This document shows positions 37,195 through 48,677 of a stretch of 64,000 bases of DNA, piece by piece. Under the pieces are notes generated by a model. That model ran no database searches. It had not been told where the DNA came from and was given only the letters and a program-made list of their open reading frames with translations. The stretch's first letter is position 1. Each line of letters opens with the position of its first letter. This DNA is from Adiantum capillus-veneris (lineage: Eukaryota; Streptophyta; Polypodiopsida; Polypodiales; Pteridaceae): assembly GCA_014529385.2 (NCBI GenBank), contig CM043965.1, positions 59,678,433-59,742,432 on the forward strand, in the 5' to 3' direction. Made by a program: the position numbers and the translations under genes.

Positions 37195-39454
37195 CAGATG
37201 GCTTTGCCAATCACCGCAATCATCAATTAATTGATTATTAACTTGAGTACAACTTAGTCCTTAGCCAAGGCTGGCTCTTAACAGCGCCGTCACTTGGATC
37301 ATCTACTAACAAGGGGTTTAAGCTCCCGCTTTAAAGTATTTACCGGGCCGTTAATGACACCGGACTTATCAAAATGTTAATTCAATCTTTAACGGATGAC
37401 AATGATGGAATTTTTCCTTTGTCGCTTTATCTGCTTAGATTGTCCGTGGATTTTGCAGTCTTCAATTCAGTTCATTGCCTCGATCATCAAGCTTCAATTC
37501 ACTCCATTAATTGGGATTCTCCTGCTCTTGACCTCTTGATTCTTTAGGTTGAGTCACTTGCTTATGCACGAGAGAGGAATAGCCGTATCCTGCTTCAAAT
37601 CATCCCTTGCCGGCTTGCTCAAGCTTCGACAGCTTCTTGGTCAAAGCTCCTTGCTTATCTCTCTCCTTTTCCGAGGCTTTGATTACGAGAGAGAGAATAA
37701 TTGCTTAGAATTTTGCTTCCTTCCTGCCCTCATTACCCTAATCCTCTATGCTTTGATTGGAGAGCGAGAGAGAAAGAGAGAAATTAACCCTCCTTTGCTT
37801 TGATTGCTTTGTTCGAGCTCGAGAGGGAGAGAAAACTCCTTGCTTGTCTCAAGGACGAGAGCGAGAGAGAGCTCCCCTTGCCCTTCACCTCCTCGCCTTG
37901 GTTACCCTTGCTTTGTTCGAGCTTCCCTTCTCCTTGGCTCCTTGTTCTCCTCTCGTCGTTAATGCTTGCTACCTCCACATGCCTTGCCTTTGTTCAAGCT
38001 TCCCCCTCTTCACACGTTGGCTTGCCATCACACACTTGCCCTCGTTGGCTTTTTCTTCCTTCGTTATCTTCCCCATACGCATGCAAAAGCCACTATTAAT
38101 AGTTCTCTTCCCCCCCTTAGCAATAGCGCCGCCCCTACTGACGTGGCACAGGAACAGTGCCTATGACGTGGCAGCTGCGGATTCGACCAACGCGGAAACT
38201 GCTCGAAATAACGCAGAAAAGGGATGCCTTGGCGAGTTGAGTAACTTCCTCTTTTTGCCCGTGCGCAGTAGAGGACTCCCCAGCCCTGTGCGACCTCCTC
38301 TGTCCTGCCTGCGCCCTCTTTCGCGCTGACACGCTCACCATGCTTCTCGTTTTTCTTTCTTTTTCATACCTCCCTCCTTAATTTGCCTTAACTGGGCGGC
38401 CTTGCTTTAAGCGGGCGGCCTTGCCTTATGTGGGCGGCCTTTCCTTAATTGGGCGGCCATAGGCTACATTTGGGCGAGCTTGTCTTGTTGGGAATATCCC
38501 GCAATCAATGCATTCCAAGATATCACATTCACACGAAGCTCTTCAAGCACTGTTTGTGCCTTCGTAACGACACCATATTAGGCATGCACGCCAGCCATCC
38601 TCGTCAATGATCTTATTAGCCCTAAACTGACAATAACATCGCGAATTTCACTGCCCATATCAGCATCCCAAATAATGCCAAATGCTTCTAAGATGCACGT
38701 ATAGGTGATTGCACTTGCCGGAAGGCATTCCCTTTTTCACTCGGTTGTTAATTGCTTGTATCAGCTTCTCAGATAATGCCAAAATTATCCGGCTCTGTAG
38801 TGCGTCAGCAGCTGTCATCAGCCTCAAGCCGTATTATCTGATCAAGTTGGACTCTGTTTGACGAGCCGTTAATTCCTTTAGACTTCTCAACTGCATAGAA
38901 CGCATACGAACCCTACTGAGGTAGCGAAAATTCTCAGATGGCACTCCGAGCGAGTGGACCAAACTAGCACGGAACCAACCCCCGGTGAATCTTTAACTGC
39001 CCATATCTTGGCAACCGTAACTCCGATTGCTGATCTGAAAAGACCGACGCGCTCCACAAAGTGAGCTCTTTAGGCCTGCGCATTCATTTCAATTGTGTCA
39101 GCTCAGCTGTAGTTGCCCAATCCCGTACGGATATGCAATCGACTCAAACTTCAAAGTGACATAACTTCTTCACCGTGGCTCCAATCGACGAGCCGTAAAA
39201 ATAGGCCGATAGAGCACTTCAAGCACTATAGTTCTAGATCATAATCTCTCATCTATGGTCACTGCAGGCATACTCATTTTTAGCATCATTGAGGCATCTG
39301 TTGGCCCTTCTAAGCCGTATCTGGCATACATTAATCATTAAGCTTGGCCTGTTATCAAGCCCTGATCACTGCTCACTTAATGTGTAGGCTTCAAAGAAGC
39401 TTAGCTTGCATTTCTCTGCTCTTTTTCTTATCATGGCAACGGAGCCGCACGACA
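37108..39454 (-). repeat. LTR copy 3 of the array (5' LTR in element sense)
   Basis: 2347 bp ending GCACGACA at 39454, directly followed by CTGCTAATC of the host gene intron. The same LTR end in copies 1 and 2 is followed by T, which fixes the boundary. Confidence 0.92.
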
Positions 39455-40879
39455 CTGCTAATCTTATGACATTGGGGTTTTGCAGGCCGATGGAAAGCTC
39501 CAAAGTTTACAGTCCCAGTACATAGCAAGTTTTGTATTACAGCAGAAGAGTTCAATGATGTTCATGGCCTCTCCCTGGCTGGTGCCAACCCCAAACTAGT
39601 GAGGTGGGATCAGATCAGTGATGTGGAGTGGTTCAATGTTTTCAGAGAGTCAAAGAATCGTAGTCACTATCGCATTAAATGGAGTTTTTTGCATACTGAT
39701 ATGTTCGACCAAGTGATGCAGCTGCATTACAAGGTGTACCAGAAGCCCCCAACAAACATGGAGATCAACTCTGCATTCGCCAAGGGGTTTGTAAAAGAAT
39801 TCAACCCGGCGGCAATTGCAAGTGCTCAGCCATGCAATTCAATTGGGATGAATCCGCTGTCCAGCATTTGCAGGACCTCCAAGAGAAAGGGTACTATGAG
39901 GCCCATGTCAAAAAGTGGAGGATGCGCAATGTATGTCAAAACATCGAGGAGGCGCAAGCTGAAATGAAGGAGGATACCAAGGAGACACCCATCTCTCGCC
40001 ACAGCACTCACCAGCAGGCTGAAAGCCTGTCATTTTTTGGCGTTCAGAATTTGCAGCACATAAAGGCTGCCTCTGAAATTCTCAGCAAACAACTTCAAGA
40101 TGCTAAAGAACATCTTCTAACTGCAAAATCAGAGTTTGAAGCTACGAGGGTTGTCCAAGCAAGCAATGCTAGGGTCACCCCAATTGTGCTTGCTATGAGA
40201 CAAAAGATTCACGACACGGAAAATGAATTACAGAGGTTACTACAGAGCGACAGCGTGGATGCAAAGAGGGAAATAGAGTGTAAAGTAAAAATAGAGACAT
40301 TTAAAGAGACATTGGAAGGTTTGGCAATTCCTGACAGTGAGGACACTCTTGTTGCTGACTCAACTTGTCAGCGTGTAAGTGCGTGACTTTTATGCTTCTA
40401 CCGTATGATTGGAATATGTGCACAACAAACCTATGTACTTACCATGCTCCTCTTTTTTTTGGTGTGCAGATTAATGTGGAGGTTATGGAAGCAAAAGTGA
40501 ATGCATGTGAAGGTCAACTGCAGCTCCTAATGCACATGAGCAAGATGCTACAAGGCTTCTCCATTCCCACTGCCCTGTGTAATATGGCTATGGGCACTTT
40601 TATAGAAAGTATAGAAGGGGTATGGGATGGGACGATGATCAACCCGTGCAGTGGCTGCAATTTTCCACTTGAAGTAAAGGGAACCAATGCCACGGTCAAG
40701 ATGTCTTGTGGGCATAGCTACCACTTTCTCTGCTTTGCAGTTGCATGCTCCTTGTTGACAAAATGTAGAGCTGTGACCTGCCAGCAAAGGATACCACAAG
40801 AATGGTGTTGGAAACCCTCAGGGCAAAGACATCCAATCACACCAACATCTGGTAAGATTTTACAGGGTGTGCTAATTAG

Positions 40880-42060
40880 CATACCCAGTGTGTATAGAAT
40901 ATTGAGTGTGTTAACTGGATATGCTAATTAGCATATCTTGTATGCTGATTAGCATATTGGGTATGCTGATTAGCATACTGGGTATGCTGATTAGCATACT
41001 TGATATGCTGATTAGTATACAGGGTATGCTAATTAGCATACTGAATATGCTAATTAGCATACTGGATATGCTAATTAGCATACTTAGTGAGAATATTGAG
41101 TGTGTTAACTCGATATGCTAATTAGCATACCCTGTGCTCAGTGTACAGATTAGAGTAAGTTTGGCATATTAGCATATCTAGTAAGTTAACTACCATATCC
41201 AAATACTAACTAGCAAACTGTATATGTTGATTAGCATACTTGGTATTCTGATTAGCGTACTAGGTATGCTGATTAGCATACTAGATATGCTTATTAGCAT
41301 ATTGGATATGCTAATTAGCATACTGGATATGCTAAATAGCATACTGGGTGTGCTAATTAGCATAGTGGGAATGCTCATTAGCATACTGGGTATGCTGATT
41401 CACGTACTGAGTATGTTGATTAGCATACTAGATATGCTTATTAATATATTGGATATGCTAAAAAGCATACTGGGTATGCTAATTAGCATACTGGGACTGC
41501 TAAATAGCATACTGGGTATGCTATTTAGCATACTGGGACTGCTAGTAGCTAGCATACAAGGACTATCTTTTAGCGTACAGAGTGTGCTTATTAGCATACC
41601 CACAATGTTAATTAGAATACTGAGTGTGTTGACTGGATATGCTAACTACCATATCTTGTATGCTAATTAGCATACTAGATATGCTAATTAGCATACTGGG
41701 TATGCTAATGAGCATACTGGATATGCTAATTAGCATACTGGAAGTGCTAGTAGCTAGCATACAAGGATTGTCTTTTAGCATACAGGGTGTGCTTATTAGC
41801 ATACCCACAGTGCTAATTAGAATATTGAGTGTGTTGACTGGATATGCTAATTACCATATCTTGTATGCTAATTAGCATACTTGTGCTCAGTGTACAGACT
41901 AGAGTAAGTTTGTCATAATGGCAAATCTAGTGAGTAAGCTACCATCTCCAGATGCAAACTAGCATATTGGATATGCTAGTTAGCATACTCAGTAATTCGA
42001 ATTAGCATACTGGGCTTGTCAGCATAATGGATTCCAATGTATGCCAGGCCGCACACATAA
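40880..42060 (+). repeat. Palindromic minisatellite filling an intron of unit A gene 1
   Basis: The intron 40852-42133 is built from about 20-bp units such as TATGCTAATTAGCATACTGG. The core GCTAATTAGC is self-complementary, and GTATGCTAATTAGCATAC is a longer perfect palindrome. Higher-order repetition is visible: CTAGTAGCTAGCATACAAGGA recurs at about 41540 and 41748, and GTGTGTTGACTGGATATGC at about 41623 and 41828. The same sequence style fills the intron of the convergent gene at 46154-47706. Frames reading MLISILxMLIS are repeat artefacts. Confidence 0.92.
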
Positions 42061-42929
42061 TCACAGCATATCAAACATTTTCTAGCATACATGACATGTT
42101 TATATGAGTCTTAATCCACGTTTTTTGTTGCAGGGCTATGGCAGTCCCTCCGTGATGTGGGCAGTGTGCATGACACGAAGGGAAAGGGAAAGGCTGTAAT
42201 GGAGGACCTTTCAATCGAGGAGAGTGATGAGTTGGATACATGTGAGAACCCTTCGACGGAGAAGGGTGTTGAGCTAGATGCAAGGAGTAAAGGGGTGGAT
42301 GAGGGCTCCCAGCAGATGCCAAATGAAAGCATGAAAACAACGGAGGAAGGCGGTGATGTGAGCAGGAACTCAGAAGATGAAAAAGAAGATGATTTTTTTG
42401 TCAGGGCTCCTCGTGTGCCTCGTGTGCCAGCGATGCCTGCTGCAACAACTGACAAAGCAGAAGCTTCTCAGCAGACAGTGGCTAGTGGCTCAAGGGAAAC
42501 TTTGAAGAATGACAACATAGAAGATGAGCAAGAAGTTGGTGACAACAACCCTCTCGAGGGTTTTTTTGCGTAAAGCTCAGCTGAAAAGAAAAGTTGGCCT
42601 TGAAGAGATACCCAAAGACATTGCAAGCACAGCCTGTGGTTTAGACAAGGCTGAAAGCTCCAAAGGTGAAAAGAAAGCCACCCGCTCAAGAGCTTGCAAA
42701 AAATTGTGTTAAGACTTATTTCTCCCTACCCTGTTGTGCCCTTCACTGTATATGCTAGACCATTTTGAAACCCAAATGCGTATTATAAGTGACATGCATT
42801 TTGTTTTCCAATGAAAATTTATTTTTGTGCAATATAAATCTGAGCAGCAGTTCATTGTAATAGTTCATTATAATTTTTGCGGTTTTTCTTTTTTAAACTT
42901 GTTCATTTCGTATCGCGGTTTCCCTGCAG

Positions 42930-44049
42930 AGGAAGGGAAACAAGCATTAATCGTCATGCCTGATGCAACTGCGGCCATGCAATGGTAGAAATTACGGAGA
43001 TGGCGAGTCCACAAAGCCAGGCAGTTAAGGAGACAGAAAATGGAGATTGAAAAACGCCTTGAACGATATTCACAGCTTGCCCATAGTATTATTGAGTGCC
43101 TAAATTATGTGCACCCAAGTGGGCCGGTTATTTTTGCTGAATGGTATCCTCTACCAGACCTAATATGGGTGCCTAAGCGTTTATGTGATGAAAAAAGGGC
43201 TCTGGTGTTGGAACTGAACGGTCTTTTGGTGGCAGTGGTAGAGCCTCGCTTTGGTGAAAGGCCCCCGGCATATGCAGATGAAATGCTAAAATACGATGTA
43301 CTTGATAAGCAGGTGTTCTGTCGCAAGGACAGCCTTTTTTTTTTGGACTGGTGCCTACAGTTCTTTAATGTGTTTATATGGAGCACAAGCCTCCATAGTA
43401 AAGTCATGAGTATTTTCCCTACTGTTTTTAAAGAGCAGGTGCCAAAGATTATTGGGTTTTTTGCTCAAGCGCACTGTACAAAGCAATCCTGGTAGATCCA
43501 GAGAAAACCTGTGTTTATGAAGGACTTATCCTTGTTCTGGAAACACACTCTGAGGTACAATGCCCAAAACACACTTATAATCGATAATAGCTTCTACAAA
43601 GTGTTTCAGAACCCACCACAAACTTGGCTTGTTACTCCCAGTCTAGAGCACCAGAGTGCTGAGCAGAGGGAAAAGTTCCTTATAGAAACTTTGAAGTCCT
43701 GGCTTTTTCTTTGGCTGCAAACGGATGATCGGAAAGCATATGTTGCTGATAATGTGTTTGAGACAGGCTCAGATGGTTTTCTGATGCAGTCATCAAATGT
43801 TTGCTTGACATTCAAAAGAGGGATATAGAGGCTAAAAGACTGGAAGAAATTCATCGCAAACAGCGAGAAGCTGACCTAGAAGCAGAAAGAGATAAAGAAA
43901 AGTTGGAGAGGGAAAGAAGAGAAAGTGAGCAGCATAGTGCCAACCTAGAAGCAGAGGAGGAAGCAGAGAGAAAAGAAAAGAGGCAGCAAGAAGAAGACAA
44001 ACATCGAGGACAGCCCGGTCACTACAAGCACCCTCTAAGGAGGCCTTAA
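42930..44049 (+). pseudogene. Unit A gene 2: FCP1/NIF-like HAD phosphatase with C-terminal coiled coil, decayed
   Basis: HAD-superfamily phosphatases of the FCP1/TIM50 (NIF) type use a DxDxT or DxNxx aspartate as nucleophile. Here motif I reads ALVLELNGLLVAV (about 43202-43240), with Glu where family members have the first Asp. Next come FNVFIWSTSLHSKV (motif II Ser/Thr region), AHCT, KDLSLFWK and NTLIIDNSFYKVFQNPP (DDSPYK-like, about 43570-43615). The tail (43801-44040) is Lys/Glu/Arg-rich and predicted coiled coil. The exon follows an acceptor CCCTGCAG at 42929. Lesions: TAG after AAMQW (42987), TAG at about 43495 and a shift near 43800. It lies 217 bp after gene 1, same strand, as in unit B. 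Whether it is a separate gene or a 3' exon of gene 1 is open; both units keep a stop between them. Probably catalytically dead because of Glu and lesions. Confidence 0.75.
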
Positions 44050-44094
44050 GGGTTTTTGGGGCAGTGACTGTCATTGTAAAATTGAACCCTATGT

Positions 44095-44225
44095 AAATAA
44101 TTTGATCCTGGCAATTAATGTAAACAGTTTGATAGTTAGCATGCTGACACAAGATGTAAACAGTTTGATAGTTAGCATGCTGGCAATTAATGTAAACATT
44201 TTGATAGTTAGCATGCTGACCAACT
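44095..44225 (+). repeat. Short tandem repeat between the convergent genes of unit A
   Basis: Three partial units containing AATGTAAACA(G/T)TTTGATAG followed by TTAGCATGCTG. The TTAGCATGCTG part is the same phrase found in the intron minisatellite at 46.3-47.7 kb, so the unit A repeat style also reaches the intergenic gap. Confidence 0.8.
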
Positions 44226-44286
44226 TTATAATAAAACTGCATACCCTTACAACAAAGTGGTATATAGAAAATCTAGTGGACACAAC

Positions 44287-47200
44287 TTAAAAGCTGAAGG
44301 GCATGCTATTACAGATTTCTTCATAGCTTTCTGGAGTGATTGTGTACACCTGCCTTCTCCTTGGGATGTGCTCCATGGGTAATTTGATACATCGCACCAG
44401 ATGTGAAAGTAGGTGGACGATAGGCTGCTTGTGGTCTAGCTTGAAGGTGTATGCATCCAATTGCTTGTAATACAGTCCTTGCACAACATATGAGCCTCTG
44501 TCAATTACATTGCTCCACTCATCAATGTACCCCTTCTCCACCTTCTCCTTTTCTGCAACACACTTGACCAGATAGAAATCCACATCTTCGACGTTGGTTA
44601 TAGCATCTGGATTTACATCAAATGTGTCTCCAGAACATAGAGCGCTACTCAACACATCATGATGACCTTTGTACGTGAAGTCATCATAGCCAACGACTTC
44701 CTCTGTCGAAACTTCATCTGTTTGCTCAAGTAATGGCTGCAAAATCTGATAATCCCAAGCTTCCACGTGAGGTTTATTGATGCAGTGATTCCACCTTCCG
44801 TTCATGCATGCATCACAGAAGCATGCCAACTTTCTTGTTGCAAGGGAAGTTGGATCCTGCGGGTTGTGACCACGAATAGAATGCAAAGAGTGAGTTTTTG
44901 CCACAGTGGCACAATTCCACTTAACTTCCCTGTTAACATCTCCCTCTTTAACCTCCCAGAACACACGAGCACATTCCCTTTCTTTTGAAGGATATGATGC
45001 AGGTGCTCCCTGCGATAGGTTGGCCTGGAAATAAGCAACCACATCTGTTGCACACTACAATATAGCTCCATTAGGTTTTAGTTGTTCATGGGTCAAGGTT
45101 CTTTTCACAACTGCTCCTGCACCATCATGCTCGCCCTTGCCAGGCCCTAATCCAAAGAAGAACCAGCTCATCCCAATCCCTGTGAGTCCACCATATCTTG
45201 CATCAAAATAGAAAGGCCTGGCTCCCTTGAATTGCGAGGGCCGCACCATCTGACCACACCCAATGTTGTTTACAAGTGACACCCTCTTCTTGTAACCACT
45301 CACGGTGTACCATGAAGCAATGTTGCACAAACAGTGTGACATGCACCCTATCATTTGATATGAAGAAGTGGATTGTTTTGACTACCTCCCCTGCCTTGCG
45401 GTAGTACGTTATGTGTACAAAAATAGTTACTTGACTAGAGTGCCAATGCATTGACTGAATCTCATTTTGCTCCTTGAAGGTGTAATTTTCAGCAAAGTCA
45501 ACAACTGAGACAATGACATCATCCGGAAAGCGAAGTATACAATCCTTAAATTTTTGTCCATGCCATCGTGCCACATAGTTATGAGTGATGAAGAGCTTCA
45601 ACTTGGTCTACAACAGTCAAAGAAACTCCCAGCACTGCATTTCTTTATGCAAATGATCTTTTCTTTTCTTACTGTTTCCATGCCTGTCTTTTGCTTCTAC
45701 ATACGCAAATACTTTCACATTAATACTCTTACCTGGCTATGTTTTTTCTAAGCAACATAATTCTAACTTCTTTACTCCACATATCTTATAGTCTCCCATC
45801 AAGCATTCCCTTCTATGGAAAACTGCATCTGCTGGCTTTGGACAGCGAACGGAATCCCACATCTGTGTGACACCTTTGAACGTGTGATGTGAAGCCAGGC
45901 AGCCACTACTAATGTTCTTGCCTGTAGCACAGATATTGCATACACAGTTGCAACATGTATCATGCAGCCCAAAAGCACGAGAGCGCATGTGGTTCAGTGC
46001 GTCTTTCAAAAAGGTCATCTGCACATGGTATTTGCAACAGCATGTGTACCTATCCTTCAGCCTCCTGCAAAAGAATGGCTTTAACTTCTCAAACATCCTC
46101 ATGCCAATCTTGCAATCTGGATGTTTTTGTTTGAATCTTTGAAAGAGCTCAACCTGCAATATCCATATTTGATCAGTATGTTTACTAGGAGAAATAATCC
46201 AAACAGGACTATACGCATTTCTACTTAATACATCCACCATAGAAACAAATTGGTGTGCTAAACAACACATTGTATGGTCCTAACATGCATGTAACTGGGT
46301 ATGGTCCTAGCATGCATGTAACTAGGTATAACATTGTATACTAAGCATGCTAGTTAGCATGCTGAGTATGCTAACTAGGATTGCTGAGTATGCTAACTAG
46401 AATAATAGCTGTGCTAACAAGCACAATCAGTGTGTAGTGTAGCATAAGAGGCATACTCATCAACATGCTAGTTAGCATGCTGAGTATACACATCAGCATG
46501 CTAGTTAGCATGCTGAGTATTCTAACTAGCATGCTGAGTTAGCATACTAGCTGTGCTAACTAGCATACTCATTAGCATACTCATCATCATGCTAGTTAGC
46601 ATGCTGAGTATGCTAACTAGCATACTAGCTGTGCTAACAAGCACAATCAGTGTGTAGTTTAGCATACGAGGCATACTCATCAGCATGCTAGTTAGCATAG
46701 CTGAATATGCTAACTAGCATACTAGCTGTGCTAACAAGCATAATCAGTGTGTAATTTAGCATATGAGTCATTGTTAACCACATGAATGTGTGCTAAGAAG
46801 AATAGAAGGTATGCTAACTAGCATACATATTGTGTTAACCAGCACACTTATTATGTTGAACAGCATAGCCAGCACACTATGAATGCTAACTGGCGTAAAT
46901 CAGCTTACCCGTTATGCTACTTAGCATTCTCAGTTGTGCTAACTAGCATACTCATGAACATGCTAGTTAGCATGCTGATTATGCTAACTAGCATGCTGAG
47001 TATGCTAGTTAGCATAGCTGAATATGCTAACTAGCATACTAGCATAAACCAGCTTACCCGTTATGCTACTTAGCATTCTTAGTTGTGCTAACTAGCATAC
47101 TCATCATGCTAGTTAGCTAGCTGAGTATGTTTACTAACATGCTATATTTCTAGCTAGCACAGCTGAGTATGCTAACTAGCATACATATTGTGTTAACTAG

Positions 47201-48393
47201 CACACTTGTTATGTTGAATAGCATAGCCAGCACACTAGCATAAAAGGTGTTAAAGTAGCATACATATTGTGCTCATCAGCGTAGTCCTCAAGATCACTAG
47301 GCATGCTAACTAGCAAAAGATTTATGGTGAACACCATACCCACCATACAAGAATGCTAAGTAGCATATACCATAAACCAGCTTACCCATTATGCTAGTTA
47401 GCATACTACGAAAGGTAGCTAGCATACTCATTGTGTCAAAGAACATACAAAGCATGCTAGTTAGCATAATAGGTATGCTAACTAGCATAAAGGGTGTTAT
47501 AGTAGCTTACATATTGTGCTAGATAGCATACTTATCATGCTAAACAGCATACCCAGCATACTAGGAGTGAGAATATGCTAACTAGCACACATGCTAGGTG
47601 GCATACATAGCATAACATATTGTGATAACTAGCATGCTCTGTATGCTAGGTAGATTACTAGCATGCTAGAATGCATAAGTTATGGTGCAAGTATGTCATT
47701 GATCACCTGAGACTCATCCAGGAGGTGCACAAGGTGTTTTATGTAGCTTTTCCTTCCCACTCTCTTTCGACAAACATCCTTCTTGTTGTGTGAAACACGA
47801 GTCTCCTCTGTCCAAAATGTGTAGACCAATTCCTTAATTTCATCTGTGATAGGGCTATGATGGGGTTGCTTGTGACATTCAGCCAATGAAAAGAGTCGAG
47901 CATTGACACCAGACTTCACCAACCGTGATTTTGCTTTGAACAAGCTGTGACGGTCAACTTTTAGGACCCTGGAGAATTTGGAAATAGGCATGTTTTCCTT
48001 TGAATTTATCATCATCTGCAATGCTGCATTCTTCAAAAACAGCTCCTCGTTAGAAGCTGGCTGCTTGACGATAGCTAGTGTGTTGCGGACATTGGAGACA
48101 ATTGCACTCTCCACAGCAGCCTCCTCCTCTAAAGACTGATCATGGATTGCCCGAACAAGCGGATGTTGAGCAACAAGATTCCAGATTTCATACTTTGCTT
48201 CTTTTTTGAGACCTTCAGTCCTGCTCTTGAAAGCTTTCACAATCTCGAAGGAGATTTTCCTTTTCTCCTCATCGTCGACAGCATGATGTTCTCGTTTAGT
48301 TGTCATCTGTCGGTGCTCCCGCTGTTTACGCTTTCTTTCTGTCTCATATTTCCTGATAATAGAAAGAGCTGGATGCTGGTAGTTGTGATTCAT
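44287..48393 (-). pseudogene. Unit A gene 3: Cys-rich transposase-like protein, convergent, decayed
   Basis: Exon 1 is 48393-47707 (basic coiled-coil start, then FWTEETRVSHNKKDVCRKR). The intron 47706-46154 joins in phase to exon 2 starting at 46153 (VELFQRFKQKHPDCKIGM). Then come a Cys-rich segment (DRYTCCCKYHVQM, CNCVCNIC), VVDFAENYTFKEQNEIQ..HW (about 45480-45420), SDGA (about 45240), GKGEHDGAGAVVKR (about 45140-45100), CFCDACMNGRWNHC (about 44830-44800) and a C-terminal DFYLVKC...RGSYVVQGLYY domain. Spaced Asp motifs suggest an RNase H-like DDE nuclease. From memory, unverified, similar proteins (DFSENY, HGKGxxDGxGGxVKR) abound in animal genomes. Lesions: stops near 45740, 45612 and 45603, a shift near 45230 and TAG near 45058. 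Homologue: 60080-64000. Confidence 0.7.
46290..47660 (-). repeat. Palindromic minisatellite filling the intron of unit A gene 3
   Basis: Dense units such as TTAGCATGCTGAGTATGCTA and GCTAACTAGCATAC, with self-complementary phrases (GCATGC, GCTAGTTAGC pairing with GCTAACTAGC). A longer unit including AAGCACAATCAGTGTGTAGT recurs at about 46418, 46636 and (AAGCATAATC...) 46735. The core TTAGCATRCTGRGTATGCTAA is shared with the intron at 40.9-42.1 kb in the neighbouring convergent gene. Confidence 0.92.
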
Positions 48394-48506
48394 TTCTTGT
48401 AATGGTTCCCTTCTTCCTCCATTTCTAGTGGCAATAATGTTGTTTGCTGGTTTTCCATATCTGCAAGTCTGCTAAGCTTTGACAACTCAACTTTGAGGCA
48501 AGAAGC

Positions 48507-48511
<5 letters not shown>

Positions 48512-48602
<91 letters not shown>

Positions 48603-48677
48603 AGGGAGGGAGGGAGGGAGTAGGAATAGGGAAAACTGTAAACTGGTCTGAAAGTGAGACAGAGAGGGAGTCTGCGT

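Larger units (their letters stand above)
26587..39454 (-). mobile_element. Tandem LTR retrotransposon array: LTR-internal-LTR-internal-LTR, non-autonomous
   Basis: Three near-identical long terminal repeats (26587-28928, 31922-34248, 37108-39454; about 2.33-2.35 kb) alternate with two internal regions (28929-31921 and 34249-37107). Each LTR starts TGTCG and ends CGACA on the + strand. A purine tract (minus strand CAGAGGGGGTGGA) abuts the left LTR of each internal region, and a TTTGGT(A/G)AACCC site abuts the right, so the element reads on the minus strand. No reverse transcriptase or integrase is encoded, so movement needed a helper. Flanks are ATTGC on the left and CTGCT on the right, not a perfect duplication. 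Only the right flank clearly ends in an intron acceptor (TTTTGCAG, 39485), so insertion was probably into an intron of unit A gene 1. Confidence 0.9.
24805..42712 (+). pseudogene. Unit A gene 1: multi-exon charged protein with RING-H2-like Cys/His cluster, split by a 12.9-kb LTR array
   Basis: Exons that fit by phase and GT..AG signals: 24805-24957, 25070-25878, about 26074-26308 (basic, PSRKRVKL nuclear-signal-like), 26456 to about 26586, then after the insertion 39486-40374 (coiled coil, LQDAKEHLLTAKSEFEATR), 40470-40851 and 42134-42712. Exon 40470-40851 carries C-x2-C-x16-C-x-H-x2-H-x2-C and later C-x4-C (about 40647-40785), a RING-H2-like variant that would bind zinc. The last exon is acidic, then basic, and ends ...SRACKKLC. 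Damage: TAG at 25331, shifts near 25720 and 39820, and an extra T in the T-run at 42561-42567. Unit B (49861-50896) is a diverged homologue with the same cluster, splice position and C-terminus. The cellular role is unknown; ubiquitin ligase activity is only suggested by the cluster. Confidence 0.7.

Noticed and set aside
41224-41670. Open frame reading MLISILGMLISVLG repeatedly
   Set aside because: It is the palindromic minisatellite of an intron read in frame. Equivalent frames exist on the other strand, and it is bounded by good splice signals of the surrounding gene.
40880-42060. CRISPR-like array (palindromic repeats at regular spacing)
   Set aside because: Repeats are contiguous minisatellite units without unique spacers, they lie in an intron, and the DNA is eukaryotic.
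42713-42929. Genes 1 and 2 of each unit as one fused gene
   Set aside because: Both units keep a stop codon after a similar C-terminal sequence and a separate acceptor before the HAD exon. A single alternatively spliced gene is still possible but not shown.
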